Below the pieces are notes generated by a model that worked only from the letters and a program-made list of their open reading frames with translations, searched no databases and had not been told where the DNA came from. The position numbers and the translations under genes were made by a program. Source: an uncultured Prevotellaceae bacterium (lineage in GTDB: Bacteria; Bacteroidota; Bacteroidia; Bacteroidales; UBA3663). Taken from it: a stretch of 64,000 bases of DNA. Positions 36,478 through 46,516 of the stretch are shown piece by piece (position 1 is the stretch's first letter; each line of letters begins with the position of its first letter). The stretch lies in assembly GCA_900319235.1 (NCBI GenBank), contig ONNR01000006.1, positions 1 to 64,000 of the forward strand. Direction: 5' to 3'.

Positions 36478-37353
36478 TTATAATTGTCGAAGAATAGCCT
36501 GAATCTTCTCGAACGTAGTGATTCGAGTTGGAACGAGTGGCAGGCGCAGCACGTTCTCACAATAGCCCATAGCACTGAGCATAGCCTTTACGCCGGCAGG
36601 ATTGCCATCGACAAAGAGCAACGAGAAAAGCTCCTTAAAACGATGATGAATGGTGAGTGCATTCTGATAGTCGCCATTGAGCGCCAGGCGCACCATACGT
36701 GCAAATTCGCCTGGAAGCGCATTGCCGATGACCGACACAACTCCCTCGGCGCCTAAGGTAATGAGCGGGAAAGTGATGCCATCGTCACCACTGAGCACCG
36801 TGAAGTTGCGAGGCTTATTCTTTATGATGTCATCAATCTGGTCGAAATTGCCAGATGCTTCCTTGATAGCAATGATGTTCGGATTGTCGTAGGCCAGACG
36901 CAACGTGGTTGCAGCAGTCATATTCACACCTACACGACCCGGCACGTTATAGAGGATGACAGGAATAGGCGAAGCCTTGGCAATGGTCGAGAAATGCTGA
37001 TAGAGGCCCTCCTGCGAGGGTTTGTTGTAATAGGGCACCACACTGAGCACAGCATCAACACCACGCCAATCGGTGGTTCGGAGTTCGTTGACGATAGCCA
37101 TCGTGTTATTGCCGCCGCAACCAATGACAATAGGGACACGACCACGCACCTGGTCGGTTACTACCTGACGCACTTTTGCTCGTTCTTCGGGGGTGAGGGT
37201 TGGTGTTTCGGCAGTTGTACATAGAACGCAAAGAAAGTCTGCTCCGCTGCTGACCTGGAATTCGACCAGATGTTGCAGAGCATCGTAATCAACCGACATG
37301 TCGGCTTTGAAAGGAGTGACAAGGGCTATGCCCATGCCTTTAATTTTACCCAT
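36478..37353 (-). CDS. dapA: 4-hydroxy-tetrahydrodipicolinate synthase
   Basis: The 291-residue TIM-barrel enzyme shows LCTTAETPTLT near residue 44, the tyrosine-bearing VVPYYNKPSQEGLY and the Schiff-base lysine in IIAIKEASGN. It condenses pyruvate and aspartate semialdehyde in lysine and diaminopimelate synthesis. Expressed from the promoter at 37382-37415 and probably co-transcribed with the COG0523 gene. Confidence 0.96.
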   Translation of the reverse strand: MGKIKGMGIALVTPFKADMSVDYDALQHLVEFQVSSGADFLCVLCTTAETPTLTPEERAKVRQVVTDQVRGRVPIVIGCGGNNTMAIVNELRTTDWRGVDAVLSVVPYYNKPSQEGLYQHFSTIAKASPIPVILYNVPGRVGVNMTAATTLRLAYDNPNIIAIKEASGNFDQIDDIIKNKPRNFTVLSGDDGITFPLITLGAEGVVSVIGNALPGEFARMVRLALNGDYQNALTIHHRFKELFSLLFVDGNPAGVKAMLSAMGYCENVLRLPLVPTRITTFEKIQAILRQL

Positions 37354-37381
37354 ATATAATTAAAATAGCGATTTTCGGGCG

Positions 37382-37415
37382 CAAATATAATAAATATATT
37401 GTATTTTTCGCCAAA
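37382..37415 (-). promoter_or_regulatory. dapA promoter
   Basis: On the minus strand the -7 element TATATTTG (37389-37382) is perfect; TTTG (37415-37412) lies 22 nt upstream, inside TTTTTTGGCG. The spacer is slightly long. Confidence 0.65.
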
Positions 37416-37432
37416 AAACCGCATTTTTTTAA

Positions 37433-38344
37433 TCAAACTTTCAGCGCTCCGACAATTTCCGATACATTTTGACAGCCATGCCGGTCAAGATATTCATCAA
37501 TGCCATCGATGATCTTCATGGTTACCGTCGGGTCGATGAAGTTGGCTGTGCCCACCTCGATTGCACTTGCTCCGCACAGCATGAACTCAATTGCATCGGT
37601 GGCGTTCATAATGCCTCCAAGGCCTACAATCGGGATCTTTACGGCGTTGTAGACCTGCCATACACAACGCAAGGCGATAGGCTTGACTGCTGCGCCTGAC
37701 AGACCTCCAGTGACTGTGCTCAAGATGGGACGTTGACGTTCGGCATCGACAGCCATGGCAAGCACAGTGTTAATCAAGCTGACTGAATCGGCGCCAGCAT
37801 CCTCCACAGCTTTTGCAATTTCGGCAATGTTAGTCACGTTGGGTGTCAGTTTAACGATGAGAGGCTTCCGATAGACATTGCGTACCTCTCGGACCACCTC
37901 AGCAGCCATTTCAGGCTTTGTACCGAAACCCATACCTCCAGCCTTTACATTGGGACAGGAAATGTTTAATTCGATTGCCGGGATGGTTTCCACTTCGTTC
38001 AGCATTCGAGCACCTTCGACGTAATCTTCGATGCAACTGCCGCTGAGATTAACGATGACGTTGGTCTTCAAAGAGGCAAGTTGGGGATGAATATGCTCAA
38101 TGTAATAAGCGACACCCTTGTTCTGCAAGCCTACCGCATTGATCATACCCGATGGCGTCTCGGCAAGACGCGGATATGGATTGCCTTGGCGTGGATGAAG
38201 TGTTGTGCCCTTGACAATAAAACCTCCCAGGCGTTCAAGGTCGATGAAATCGCTGAATTCTGTGCCATAGCCAAAGGTTCCCGAAGCGGTAAGCACAGGA
38301 TTCTTCAAGGTCAGTCCTGCTATATTTATCGTAAGATTTGCCAT
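37433..38344 (-). CDS. pyrD: Dihydroorotate dehydrogenase, class 1B catalytic subunit
   Basis: The 303-residue protein has the class 1B features [30 protein letters not shown], the catalytic-cysteine segment [13 protein letters not shown] and [15 protein letters not shown]. It oxidises dihydroorotate to orotate with FMN and passes electrons to PyrK, encoded 55 nt upstream. Length is normal. Confidence 0.97.
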   Translation of the reverse strand: MANLTINIAGLTLKNPVLTASGTFGYGTEFSDFIDLERLGGFIVKGTTLHPRQGNPYPRLAETPSGMINAVGLQNKGVAYYIEHIHPQLASLKTNVIVNLSGSCIEDYVEGARMLNEVETIPAIELNISCPNVKAGGMGFGTKPEMAAEVVREVRNVYRKPLIVKLTPNVTNIAEIAKAVEDAGADSVSLINTVLAMAVDAERQRPILSTVTGGLSGAAVKPIALRCVWQVYNAVKIPIVGLGGIMNATDAIEFMLCGASAIEVGTANFIDPTVTMKIIDGIDEYLDRHGCQNVSEIVGALKV

Positions 38345-38399
38345 AATCTTTCAATTGTCATTAAGTTGAATTGATGTCTTTGAATTAAGCAGATGTTTC

Positions 38400-39209
38400 C
38401 TACCATTTGAGATCCTTGATGTCGAACACCGGACCATCGGAGCAGACGCACTTATGACCATCCTTGGTGTCCTCAACGCAGCAAAGGCAAACACCGAGGC
38501 CACAAGCCATCTTATTCTCGAGTGAGACCTCACAGAAGTGGGGACGTTCGTTCTGCTTCCAGGAAGAAACCAAACGCGCCACAGCCTTCATCATAGGACC
38601 AGGGCCACAAACACGGATAGCATCGAAAGAACCTTCCTTCAAGACTGAATGCTGTGTCACAAACCCGCGTTGGCAATCCAAGCCTTCGAGGACCGAACCA
38701 TCTTCGGTAGTAATATATACATTTCCAACTTTGCGGAACTGTGCAACTTGTGCGATTTCTGCGCAACTTTTTCCACCAAGAAGGAAGCTAACCCTGGCAC
38801 CATATTGCTTCAACTGGTAACCTGTTTCAAGAAGAGGAGCAACCCCGACACCACCACCAATCAGCAGATAATGCATATCAGGTACCTGTTCTTCGATGGT
38901 GAAACCATTGCCCAGGGGATATATAATATTTAATTGATCGCGCGCGCGCAGGCACGCAAGTCTGTTGGTGCCACGTCCCGCACGCTGAATGAGGAGCCAC
39001 ATCTCGTTGGCATCATAATCGACACGATGGATCGAGATAGGGCGACGGAGGAAAACACGAGGTTCGTCATCGACCCGCAATTCAGCAAATTGTCCAGCAC
39101 GACATGGTGCGATATGAGAACCATCGGCTGGTGTAAGGCGTAAGATAAAGAGCCGATCGGACAACTGTTCGTTGGCTACCACCTTGAAGTCTGTAATATA
39201 TTTTTTCAT
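38400..39209 (-). CDS. pyrK: Dihydroorotate dehydrogenase electron-transfer subunit
   Basis: I start at the ATG at 39209 (MKKYITDF, 269 aa); an upstream ATG at 39245 would add 12 residues without family similarity. The ferredoxin-reductase-like fold has FAD motif RRPISIHRV, the NAD-site LIGGGVGVAPLLETG and a C-terminal [2Fe-2S] site with cysteines in MACGLGVCLCC and GHKCVCSDG. It transfers electrons from PyrD to NAD+. The order pyrK-pyrD is an operon. Confidence 0.94.
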   Translation of the reverse strand: MKKYITDFKVVANEQLSDRLFILRLTPADGSHIAPCRAGQFAELRVDDEPRVFLRRPISIHRVDYDANEMWLLIQRAGRGTNRLACLRARDQLNIIYPLGNGFTIEEQVPDMHYLLIGGGVGVAPLLETGYQLKQYGARVSFLLGGKSCAEIAQVAQFRKVGNVYITTEDGSVLEGLDCQRGFVTQHSVLKEGSFDAIRVCGPGPMMKAVARLVSSWKQNERPHFCEVSLENKMACGLGVCLCCVEDTKDGHKCVCSDGPVFDIKDLKW

Positions 39210-39245
39210 CTCTTTATAATTTGCGTCAGAATCAACGTTCATCAT

Positions 39246-39820
39246 TTAAACGTACAAGACATAGTTTTATTGTGTGAACGTCGATTGTGGGCCATTTTTT
39301 GCTTTATACATTTTTAAATATACGGCTAAATAAAGGCTGGTGATTTTTATCACTAGAACAGAGAGAAACATTTCTCAGAAAGAACCGAACAAGAATGAAT
39401 TTAATCTATAATAAAAATCGACCAAAATAGTCATAAAACACTTATATTTAGTTGCTTATATATATTGGAAAATTGACAAATATATCGATTTGCATATTTT
39501 TGCATACGGAATTCTTTCTCAGCATCGAACAATTGCGCAAGAAGCATTAGATATTATGCTCATTTTTAACTATTTACATCTATATATGCATTTTGCATAT
39601 TTTGCTCATACACAACACACCAAATAATCCATCGTTAGAAAGGCAAATTTTACCTAATATTATGCGATTTGCATACATTATGCATACTTGGTAATATTTT
39701 TAGAACCCCTTCCAGAGGCCAAAAATCTATAATGATTTTTTTTGAAAAATTTTAGCCAAAATATTTGGAGATATCAAGATTTTTTTTTAATTTTGCAGTC
39801 CAATTAAAACTTAATCTTGC
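39246..39820. other. Long AT-rich intergenic region with TTTGCATA sites
   Basis: No gene is visible in these 575 nt. Four exact TTTGCATA copies occur at 39489, 39499, 39592 and 39668, plus an ATGCATAC at about 39680. Two of them come in pairs spaced about 10-11 nt. The last copies lie 80-100 nt upstream of the promoter of the 178-residue gene, a suitable place for activator or repressor sites. The rest is AT-rich. Confidence 0.6.
39764..39795 (+). promoter_or_regulatory. Promoter of the 178-residue protein gene
   Basis: TTTG (39764-39767), 20 nt and TAATTTTG (39788-39795) are an exact consensus match, 26 nt before ATG 39821. Confidence 0.75.
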
Positions 39821-40357
39821 ATGGATACCTATCAATTCACCGACATATTTCTCCCACGCCTGGTTTTAGAATACGTAAGAGGCACGATGCCTCTGCATGC
39901 ACTGGTTGATCTTGACTTATGGAAGAAAGTCTTTCCCTACAAGGGGAACAAACGAAACCCACAGCTCAACTTGAATCTGGTCGAGATCTACTGCCAAGCG
40001 CTCCCAGATCGAACGCTGCTTTTCATCTTTATGCTTCCCCAACCCAAGAAGTCTGGAGATGCGAAGTTTGCCGTCATACGCCTAAAGCCCGAAGAGCACA
40101 CCGTAAGACGTGCTGTCTATTATACGTTGTCCAAGCCCCAAAGCGACGAAGATCCTTGGGACATCTGTCACCTGCCCCTACCGCTCGGTGCAGACAAGAT
40201 GGAACTCAAGTTCAAGCAGAAGGCAAGCGGTGGCGATGACTTGTGCAACTTCATTCGTGATGTGCAACAAATCGACTTCAACGACGATAGCTACAACAAG
40301 TCACTGCTGGATGACTTCCGCGATTTGCTTGGCAATATCTTCAGACAGCAAGAATGA
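39821..40357 (+). CDS. Protein of unknown function, 178 aa
   Basis: A soluble protein without signal peptide or TM segment. It opens MDTYQFTDIFLPRLVLEYV; the middle has strand-rich segments LNLVEIYCQALPDRTLLFIFMLPQP and FAVIRLKPEEHTVRRAVYYTLSK; the C-terminus is acidic. I recognise no domain. It has its own promoter and stands between pyrK (divergent) and uvrB (separate promoter), so it is monocistronic. The unusually long upstream region with repeated TTTGCATA suggests regulated expression. Confidence 0.75.
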   Translation: MDTYQFTDIFLPRLVLEYVRGTMPLHALVDLDLWKKVFPYKGNKRNPQLNLNLVEIYCQALPDRTLLFIFMLPQPKKSGDAKFAVIRLKPEEHTVRRAVYYTLSKPQSDEDPWDICHLPLPLGADKMELKFKQKASGGDDLCNFIRDVQQIDFNDDSYNKSLLDDFRDLLGNIFRQQE

Positions 40358-40428
40358 CAGTTGCAAATGATAACCATGGTGCCAAATACTAATTATTGTT
40401 ATTATTTGGCATTTTTCTTTCATATTAT

Positions 40429-40459
40429 TTTGTCGTGCGCGCGAGATTTCTTATCTTTG
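40429..40459 (+). promoter_or_regulatory. uvrB promoter
   Basis: TTTG (40429-40432), 19 nt and TATCTTTG (40452-40459) match the consensus exactly, 43 nt before the uvrB ATG. No LexA-like box was recognised. Confidence 0.8.
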
Positions 40460-40502
40460 CGCCACTTTTTATATAAGGTATAGATTCTATTCCATTTTAC
40501 CC

Positions 40503-42578
40503 ATGACTTTCGACCTGAAGTCCGATTACAAGCCAATGGGCGACCAGCCAGAAGCCATCCGTCAACTGTCGGAAGGAGTGTTGTCGGGTATCCCCGCTCA
40601 GACCTTACTGGGTGTTACGGGATCCGGCAAGACGTTCACTATGGCGAATATCATCCAGCAAACAGGACGCCCTACCCTCATCCTCAGCCACAACAAGACC
40701 CTAGCCGCACAGCTCTACAGCGAAATGCGTGCCTTCTTCCCAAACAACCAGGTCGAGTACTTCGTCAGCTACTACGACTATTACCAGCCGGAAGCTTATC
40801 TACCTGCCAGCGACACGTATATCGAGAAGGATCTAGACATCAACATGGAACTCGACCAACTCAGGCTTTCAGCCACCTATGCGTTGCTGTCAGGTCGAAG
40901 GGATGTCATTGTGATTTCATCGGTCAGTTGCCTCTATGGCATCGGCAATCCCGAGGATTTCCACAACAATATGATCACGGTAGAAGTGGGCCAGCAGATA
41001 GGCAGGGACGAACTGCTTCGTGCATTGCTGAATGCACAATATACACGCAATGACGTAGCCCTACAACGCGGTAATTTCCAATGTAAGGGCGAAACGGTGG
41101 ATGTTTTCCTGGCAGCCACCGACCTAATTGTGCGCATCCATTTCTGTTTTGACGAAATCGAAGAGATCGAAACGCTTGATGTTATGACCGGGCATACGCT
41201 GCAACGCATGGATCGCTACGTGATCAGCCCCGCCAACATCTTCACGACCACGAAGGACCGTGTGGATCGTGCCGTGGACGAGATTGCATTGGATTTGGGC
41301 AAGCAAATCGATTATTTCGAGAGCATTGGCGAACCCGAGAAAGCAGCACGCATCAAGGAACGAGTGACTTACGACCTGGAAATGATCAAGGAAGTAGGTT
41401 ACTGCTCGGGCGTGGAGAATTATTCGCGCTATTTCGACGGACGTCCACCAGGAAGCCGCCCCTTCTGCCTGCTGGATTATTTCCCGAAGGATTTTCTGCT
41501 CATCGTCGATGAAAGCCACGTCACTATTCCTCAGATTCACGCCATGAGCGGAGGCGACTTCAAACGAAAATCGACTCTCGTCGAATATGGATTCCGTCTT
41601 CCTGCGGCCATTGACAACCGACCGTTGAAGTTCGAGGAATTCGAGGCCCTCACTCCTACCACCATCTATGTCAGCGCCACTCCTGCCGATTACGAACTGG
41701 AGCGCAGCGAAGGTATCGTGGCCGAACAGTTGATTCGCCCAACTGGCCTTCTTGATCCGACCATCGAAGTGCGTCCATCTGAAAATCAGATTGATGACCT
41801 GATGGAAGAGATACAGAAGACCATCGAAGCTGGCGAACGTACATTAGTCACCACACTGACCAAGAAGATGGCCGAGGAACTTGACGAATATCTACGCGAA
41901 CATGGCATACATTGCGCCTATATCCATTCGGATGTAGATACGCTGGATCGTGTTCGCATCATGGACGAATTGCGTGAAGGAACCTACGACGTTTTGGTTG
42001 GTGTTAATCTGCTACGCGAAGGCCTCGACCTTCCTGAGGTGTCGCTTGTGGCCATTCTTGATGCCGACAAGGAAGGTTTTCTTCGCAACGAAAGGAGCCT
42101 GACGCAAACGGTTGGACGTGCTGCACGCAATGTTCATGGACGCGCCATCATGTATGCTGACACGATTACCGGCTCGATGCGCCGATGCATCGACGAGACC
42201 GAACGTCGTCGCATGAAACAGATGCACTACAACGAAGAAAACGGCATCACCCCGACGCAGATTGTGAAACCCCGCAAGAGCCTTCTGGACAACGAGCAAC
42301 TCACCGATACGCGCACGTCGTTTGAAGCACGGAAACAGCAATCGATCGTGCCTCAGATTGACGAAAGCATATTCAATATGCAGGTTGCCGATGGTGGAAC
42401 AGTCGGATATGATCGCAATAGGCTACAGCCTCTTACGAAAGAATTTCTGCAAGCAGAAATCGACAAGACCAAGCAAAAGATGCTCGCTGCAGCCAAGGCC
42501 CTCGACTTTATGGAAGCAGCAAACCTGCGCGACTATATGCTGATGCTTTCGGAAAAACTGGAACACCTGAAACATTAA
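40503..42578 (+). CDS. uvrB: Excinuclease ABC subunit B
   Basis: The 691-residue helicase-like protein has Walker A LGVTGSGKTFTMA (residues about 36-48), the beta-hairpin region EYFVSYYDYYQPEAYLP, motif II DESH, motif VI QTVGRAARN and a C-terminal UVR motif (about 645-685) that contacts UvrC. It verifies DNA damage in nucleotide excision repair. Length is normal. Confidence 0.98.
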   Translation: MTFDLKSDYKPMGDQPEAIRQLSEGVLSGIPAQTLLGVTGSGKTFTMANIIQQTGRPTLILSHNKTLAAQLYSEMRAFFPNNQVEYFVSYYDYYQPEAYLPASDTYIEKDLDINMELDQLRLSATYALLSGRRDVIVISSVSCLYGIGNPEDFHNNMITVEVGQQIGRDELLRALLNAQYTRNDVALQRGNFQCKGETVDVFLAATDLIVRIHFCFDEIEEIETLDVMTGHTLQRMDRYVISPANIFTTTKDRVDRAVDEIALDLGKQIDYFESIGEPEKAARIKERVTYDLEMIKEVGYCSGVENYSRYFDGRPPGSRPFCLLDYFPKDFLLIVDESHVTIPQIHAMSGGDFKRKSTLVEYGFRLPAAIDNRPLKFEEFEALTPTTIYVSATPADYELERSEGIVAEQLIRPTGLLDPTIEVRPSENQIDDLMEEIQKTIEAGERTLVTTLTKKMAEELDEYLREHGIHCAYIHSDVDTLDRVRIMDELREGTYDVLVGVNLLREGLDLPEVSLVAILDADKEGFLRNERSLTQTVGRAARNVHGRAIMYADTITGSMRRCIDETERRRMKQMHYNEENGITPTQIVKPRKSLLDNEQLTDTRTSFEARKQQSIVPQIDESIFNMQVADGGTVGYDRNRLQPLTKEFLQAEIDKTKQKMLAAAKALDFMEAANLRDYMLMLSEKLEHLKH

Positions 42579-42614
42579 TTAATCATCGACAAACAATAAA
42601 CTACCCTCTCTGGA

Positions 42615-44291
42615 ATGAAAAGTGACATCGTAATTGCGAACGAGTGTAGACTGGAACGCATTGAAAAGATTGCCGAGAAATGCGGAATCGCCACCCCGGA
42701 CATCTATCCCTATGGTCATCACATCGCCAAAGTACCGTTGAAGTACATCAAAGACGAGAAAGTCAAGAAGTCGAACCTTATCCTTGTGACATCAATCTCT
42801 GCTACCAAGGCCGGCATCGGCAAGACCACCACATCGATTAGCCTGAGCCTTGGCTTGAACCACATCGGCAAGAAGGCTATCGTCGTGCTTCGCGAACCCT
42901 CGTTAGGCCCTTGCTTCGGCATGAAAGGTGGTGCAGCAGGCGGTGGCTATGCGCAAGTGCTGCCCATGGAGAAAATCAACCTCCACTTCACCGGTGACTT
43001 CCATGCCGTGACCTCAGCCCACAACACCATTACCGCCCTGCTCGACAACTATTTCTATCATCGTCGCAAGGAACTGCCACCCTTGAAGCAGGTACTCTGG
43101 AAACGTGTGCTTGACGTCAACGACCGCAGCCTGCGCAAGATCATCCTTGGCCTAGGCGGACAAAGCAACGGTGTTCCCGCTGAAAGCGGATTCGACATCA
43201 CACCAGCCAGTGAGATTATGGCCATCCTTTGCCTGGCCACCAGTCGTGAAGACCTACGTCGCAGAGTAGAGAATATCCTGCTCGGCTACCGATACGACGA
43301 TACTCCATTCACTGTCAAGGATTTGGGTTGTGCCGGAGCCATCTGCGTGCTGCTCGACGATGCCCTTCTTCCCAACCTCGTGCAAACCACCGAGAACACG
43401 CCTGCCATCGTGCATGGCGGTCCTTTCGGCAACATTGCACATGGTTGCAACACTATCCTGGGAACCGAACTCGGTATGTCACTGGCCGACTATTGCATTA
43501 CTGAAGCAGGATTCGGTGCCGACCTGGGCGCCGAGAAGTTCCTCAACATCAAATGCCGTAAGGCAGGTCTCTGCCCAAAACTCACCGTAATTGTCTGCAC
43601 TTGCAATGGCCTCAAGATGCACGGAGGCGTGCCCACCGACAAAATCAAGGAGCCTAACCTTGAAGGGCTGAAGCGCGGATTTGCCAACCTTGACCGACAT
43701 GTGGCCAATATGCAGGGTTTCGGACAGACTGTCCTCGTGGCCTTCAACCGCTTCGCCAACGACACCGACGAAGAGATCCGCTGCCTCATTGACCATTGCG
43801 AGGAGGAACTTGGGGTGCAATGTGTCATCAACGATGGCTATGCACATGGCGGCAAAGGCGCTACCGAACTGGCAAAGGCTGTCGTCGAGACTATCGAAAA
43901 GAATCCATCCAAACCGATTCTCAATTTCACCTATCAGGACTACGACACCCCCAAAGACAAAATCAAGGCTGTGGTCAAGAAGATTTATGGTGCAGGGAGT
44001 ATCACCTTCAGCGAAAAGGCGAAGAAGATGCTCACTTTGGTTCACAATCAAGGTCTCGACAACCTTCCCGTATGCATAGCCAAGACGCAGTTCTCGTTCA
44101 CTCCCGATCCAAAACTTGTGGGAGCACCTACCGGCTTCAACTTCGTCATTAGCGATATCGTCATCAACCAAGGTGCCGAATTTATTGTAGCCATTGCCGG
44201 TGAAATGATGCGCATGCCAGGTCTCCCCAAAGCACCCTCGGCAGAACTCATCGACATTGACTCAAATGGTGTCATAACAGGTTTGTCGTAA
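42615..44291 (+). CDS. fhs: Formate-tetrahydrofolate ligase
   Basis: The 558-residue protein has the FTHFS ATP site [16 protein letters not shown] (residues 57-72), the [20 protein letters not shown] block and [10 protein letters not shown]. It activates formate to 10-formyl-THF for purine and other one-carbon use. In a formate-producing anaerobe with PFOR this can supply one-carbon units, and it is notable beside a PurH lacking the formyltransferase domain. It follows uvrB by 36 nt and ends at a strong terminator. Confidence 0.97.
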   Translation: MKSDIVIANECRLERIEKIAEKCGIATPDIYPYGHHIAKVPLKYIKDEKVKKSNLILVTSISATKAGIGKTTTSISLSLGLNHIGKKAIVVLREPSLGPCFGMKGGAAGGGYAQVLPMEKINLHFTGDFHAVTSAHNTITALLDNYFYHRRKELPPLKQVLWKRVLDVNDRSLRKIILGLGGQSNGVPAESGFDITPASEIMAILCLATSREDLRRRVENILLGYRYDDTPFTVKDLGCAGAICVLLDDALLPNLVQTTENTPAIVHGGPFGNIAHGCNTILGTELGMSLADYCITEAGFGADLGAEKFLNIKCRKAGLCPKLTVIVCTCNGLKMHGGVPTDKIKEPNLEGLKRGFANLDRHVANMQGFGQTVLVAFNRFANDTDEEIRCLIDHCEEELGVQCVINDGYAHGGKGATELAKAVVETIEKNPSKPILNFTYQDYDTPKDKIKAVVKKIYGAGSITFSEKAKKMLTLVHNQGLDNLPVCIAKTQFSFTPDPKLVGAPTGFNFVISDIVINQGAEFIVAIAGEMMRMPGLPKAPSAELIDIDSNGVITGLS

Positions 44292-44354
44292 TCTTCGCGA
44301 AGTTCTTCAACCTATACTTCAAATAAAGTTCAAACAAATTTAGGGGAAAAAATA

Positions 44355-44390
44355 GAGGCTGTGTGACAATAAGGTCACACAGCCTCTTTC
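44355..44390 (+). terminator. fhs terminator
   Basis: A perfect 13-bp stem (GAGGCTGTGTGAC at 44355-44367, loop AATAAG, complement at 44374-44386) is followed by TTTCCTGTCTTTTTG. It lies 63 nt past the fhs stop and may also stop the convergent ATPase transcript. Confidence 0.9.
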
Positions 44391-44449
44391 CTGTCTTTTT
44401 GTTTACAAGTCGAGATTACCTTTCACATGTCAGGGGACGTACGTCAACG

Positions 44450-45298
44450 CTACTGTTTCACCAAGTCGGAGATGAAGACTAGTTTGTCCTCCCATCCATC
44501 GGCAAAGATATTCGGCGAATGGGTGGTCATAATAATCTGGCAATTGGGGTTCAAGTCAAGCATCAACTGGATAAGTCTGTCCTGCCATTCGATATGCAGA
44601 GAGATCTCGGGCTCATCGAGAAGAAGCACCGTCGAACGATCTTCCATTAGAAAAAGCGTGAAGAGAAGCAACAATATCTGTTTCTCACCTGCCGAAAGTT
44701 TCTCCATATCGATGATTTGCTTTCCCTTACGGAAGATTACACGATTCTTATCATCGATGTCAATGGACTTACCGGTCATCAGGAACAAGGAATTGATCAA
44801 TTCGAAAAATTTATCAATCCTCTCCTGCTTATACATGGCAGCACGCAAGTCCTTGAGCATACTCAAACGATAGTCAGAGAAACTGAACACATCTGGATTG
44901 CGTTGATAGAGCACTTGATCGAGCGTCAGACCAAGTTGCGACAACGACGACTTTTTTGATGCCGGAACGTCAAACGTATTGACATAGTAGAAGCAGGACT
45001 GTGATTCGAAACCGCCAAAAGCCGGCTTCTGAACCACCTGCTTGCCATCGCAGAACATTTCACCTTCCGTAGTCACCCCATCCTTATCGGTAATCAGCGT
45101 GTTAATATGGACTTTGGCCTTCAACTGCTTGATGAACTTATCGTCCTTCATCAGAACCGCACGAATCAGGTTCAGCATGGTTGTCTTGCCGAAACCATTC
45201 TGTCCGACCACTATATTGATATTGGGATCCAAACCACGCCATTCGAGCGAGGTGTCGCCCCACATGGAGTCGATAACGATGTCTTTAATATGTACCAT
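44450..45298 (-). CDS. ABC/OLD-like AAA ATPase
   Basis: The 282-residue protein has an ABC-class ATPase layout: Walker A GQNGFGKTT (32-40), signature LSAGEKQ (201-207), Walker B TVLLLDEPE (223-231) and H-loop TTHSP (His260). It lacks a fused Toprim nuclease domain, unlike OLD. Proteins of this group act with a separate Toprim/DUF4435 partner in some bacteria, as in the PARIS defence pair AriA-AriB; a DUF4435 gene is encoded 1.8 kb away on the other strand. It is shorter than typical AriA. It follows the nucleotidyltransferase gene by 62 nt through a 10-bp-period repeat. Confidence 0.85.
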   Translation of the reverse strand: MVHIKDIVIDSMWGDTSLEWRGLDPNINIVVGQNGFGKTTMLNLIRAVLMKDDKFIKQLKAKVHINTLITDKDGVTTEGEMFCDGKQVVQKPAFGGFESQSCFYYVNTFDVPASKKSSLSQLGLTLDQVLYQRNPDVFSFSDYRLSMLKDLRAAMYKQERIDKFFELINSLFLMTGKSIDIDDKNRVIFRKGKQIIDMEKLSAGEKQILLLLFTLFLMEDRSTVLLLDEPEISLHIEWQDRLIQLMLDLNPNCQIIMTTHSPNIFADGWEDKLVFISDLVKQ

Positions 45299-45310
45299 AG
45301 ATCTGAATTG

Positions 45311-45352
45311 GGGAGGTTCTGAAGGGGTCCGAAAGAATCAGAAAAGGTCTGA
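45311..45352. repeat. 10-bp-period repeat tract
   Basis: Successive 10-nt units GGGAGGTTCT, GAAGGGGTCC, GAAAGAATCA, GAAAAGGTCT and a partial GATAAG lie between the nucleotidyltransferase stop and the ATPase start. More degenerate than the tract at 31021, but the same period. Confidence 0.6.
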
Positions 45353-45360
45353 TAAGTTAA

Positions 45361-46263
45361 TCAGAACAACTTGTTGGGGTAAAGGCCGGAGTCGTGCAAC
45401 TCCTTGAATTTGGCCACAACAGCTGGACGATCAGTAGCATAAGTTACGCCGAACCAGCGCGATGGGGTATCGAGCACCTTGCAGGTCGCCTTGCCGCTGT
45501 TGATGAGGGTATCGACGACGAGAGGAATGAAGAATTCCGACTTGAGTTCCTGTCCATGCTCCTTGAGGAAGGTTACGAAACACTCCTCGGAATACTTGAA
45601 GTAATCGGGGGTCAATGCCCACATATTCATACTGACTGGCGTATTCTCAGCAAGCTCGGTCTTTCCTTCAGGTTCGATGAATCGGATCTTACCATCCTCT
45701 TCACGAATAATCTTTGTACGCTCGGTCACCTTGGTCAGATAGCCCTCGGCATTGGTTTCGCAGACACCACGTGCTACTGTTCCACCTTCCGAAAGAGTGT
45801 TGCAAACGCGATAGCCCACCATAGCATAGTTTCCAGTGGTTCCTTCGACGCTGGTGAGGTAGTCGGCAAGTACCTGAAAACTTTCGCTTCCGTAGTAGTC
45901 GTCGGCATTGATTACGGCAAATGGCTCATGAATGACGTCCTTGCCCATCAGAACTGCATGATTGGTGCCCCATGGCTTCTCGCGGCCCTCGGGAACCTTG
46001 AAGCCTTCAGGAAGGTTGTCAAGATCCTGGAAGACGAGTTCAACGGGAATACGGCCTTCATATTTCGAAACGATCTTCTCACGGAAGTCCTTTTCGAAGA
46101 CACGACGAATGACGAAAACCACTTTACCGAAGCCAGCCTTGATGGCATCGTAAATAGAGTAATCCATGATGGTTTCGCCATTGGGTCCAAGACCATCCAG
46201 TTGCTTCAATCCACCATAACGGCTGCCCATACCGGCAGCAAGAACAAAGAGTGTTGGTTTCAT
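45361..46263 (-). CDS. Sugar-1-phosphate nucleotidyltransferase
   Basis: The 300-residue protein has the NTP-transferase signature LFVLAAGMGSRYGGLKQLD (residues 5-23), the metal-binding INADDYYG and a KVTERTKI segment. It makes an NDP-sugar from a sugar-1-phosphate; GalU-like and MurNAc-1-phosphate uridylyltransferase roles are both possible for this Bacteroidetes group. It is first in a minus-strand pair with the ATPase and shares a divergent promoter region with the sigma factor. Confidence 0.88.
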   Translation of the reverse strand: MKPTLFVLAAGMGSRYGGLKQLDGLGPNGETIMDYSIYDAIKAGFGKVVFVIRRVFEKDFREKIVSKYEGRIPVELVFQDLDNLPEGFKVPEGREKPWGTNHAVLMGKDVIHEPFAVINADDYYGSESFQVLADYLTSVEGTTGNYAMVGYRVCNTLSEGGTVARGVCETNAEGYLTKVTERTKIIREEDGKIRFIEPEGKTELAENTPVSMNMWALTPDYFKYSEECFVTFLKEHGQELKSEFFIPLVVDTLINSGKATCKVLDTPSRWFGVTYATDRPAVVAKFKELHDSGLYPNKLF

Positions 46264-46314
46264 TGTGTTTCTTTTTTATGTTATTAAATAAACAATATTG
46301 CTTATATTGTACTG

Positions 46315-46348
46315 CAAAAATACAAAAATATTGTGTAACTTCGCCAAA
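46315..46348 (-). promoter_or_regulatory. Promoter of the nucleotidyltransferase-ATPase pair
   Basis: On the minus strand TATTTTTG (46322-46315) is preceded by TTTG (46348-46345) with a 22-nt spacer, inside the same TTTTTTGGCG context as the dapA promoter. Confidence 0.6.
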
Positions 46349-46400
46349 AAAATGCTTAAAAAATATAAAATCGTTAAAAAATGACGAATTCTTTGCTTAT

Positions 46401-46434
46401 TTTGGCTAACTTATCAAAAAAATCATCATCTTTG
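46401..46434 (+). promoter_or_regulatory. Likely promoter of the sigma factor-DUF4435 pair
   Basis: TTTG (46401-46404) and CATCTTTG (46427-46434; one mismatch from TAnnTTTG) are 22 nt apart and lie 83 nt before the sigma factor start. The context TTTTGGC resembles the two divergent promoters nearby. Confidence 0.5.
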
Positions 46435-46516
46435 CAACGGATTATAATTAACAAACAACTAAAACGATACGCCTATAGGAAACATCTACTCTAGTATTTT
46501 TTAATATAGAGACCAG

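Noticed and set aside
45361..46263. Naming the nucleotidyltransferase galU
   Set aside because: It shares the NTP-transferase signature but not enough GalU-specific features to fix the substrate.
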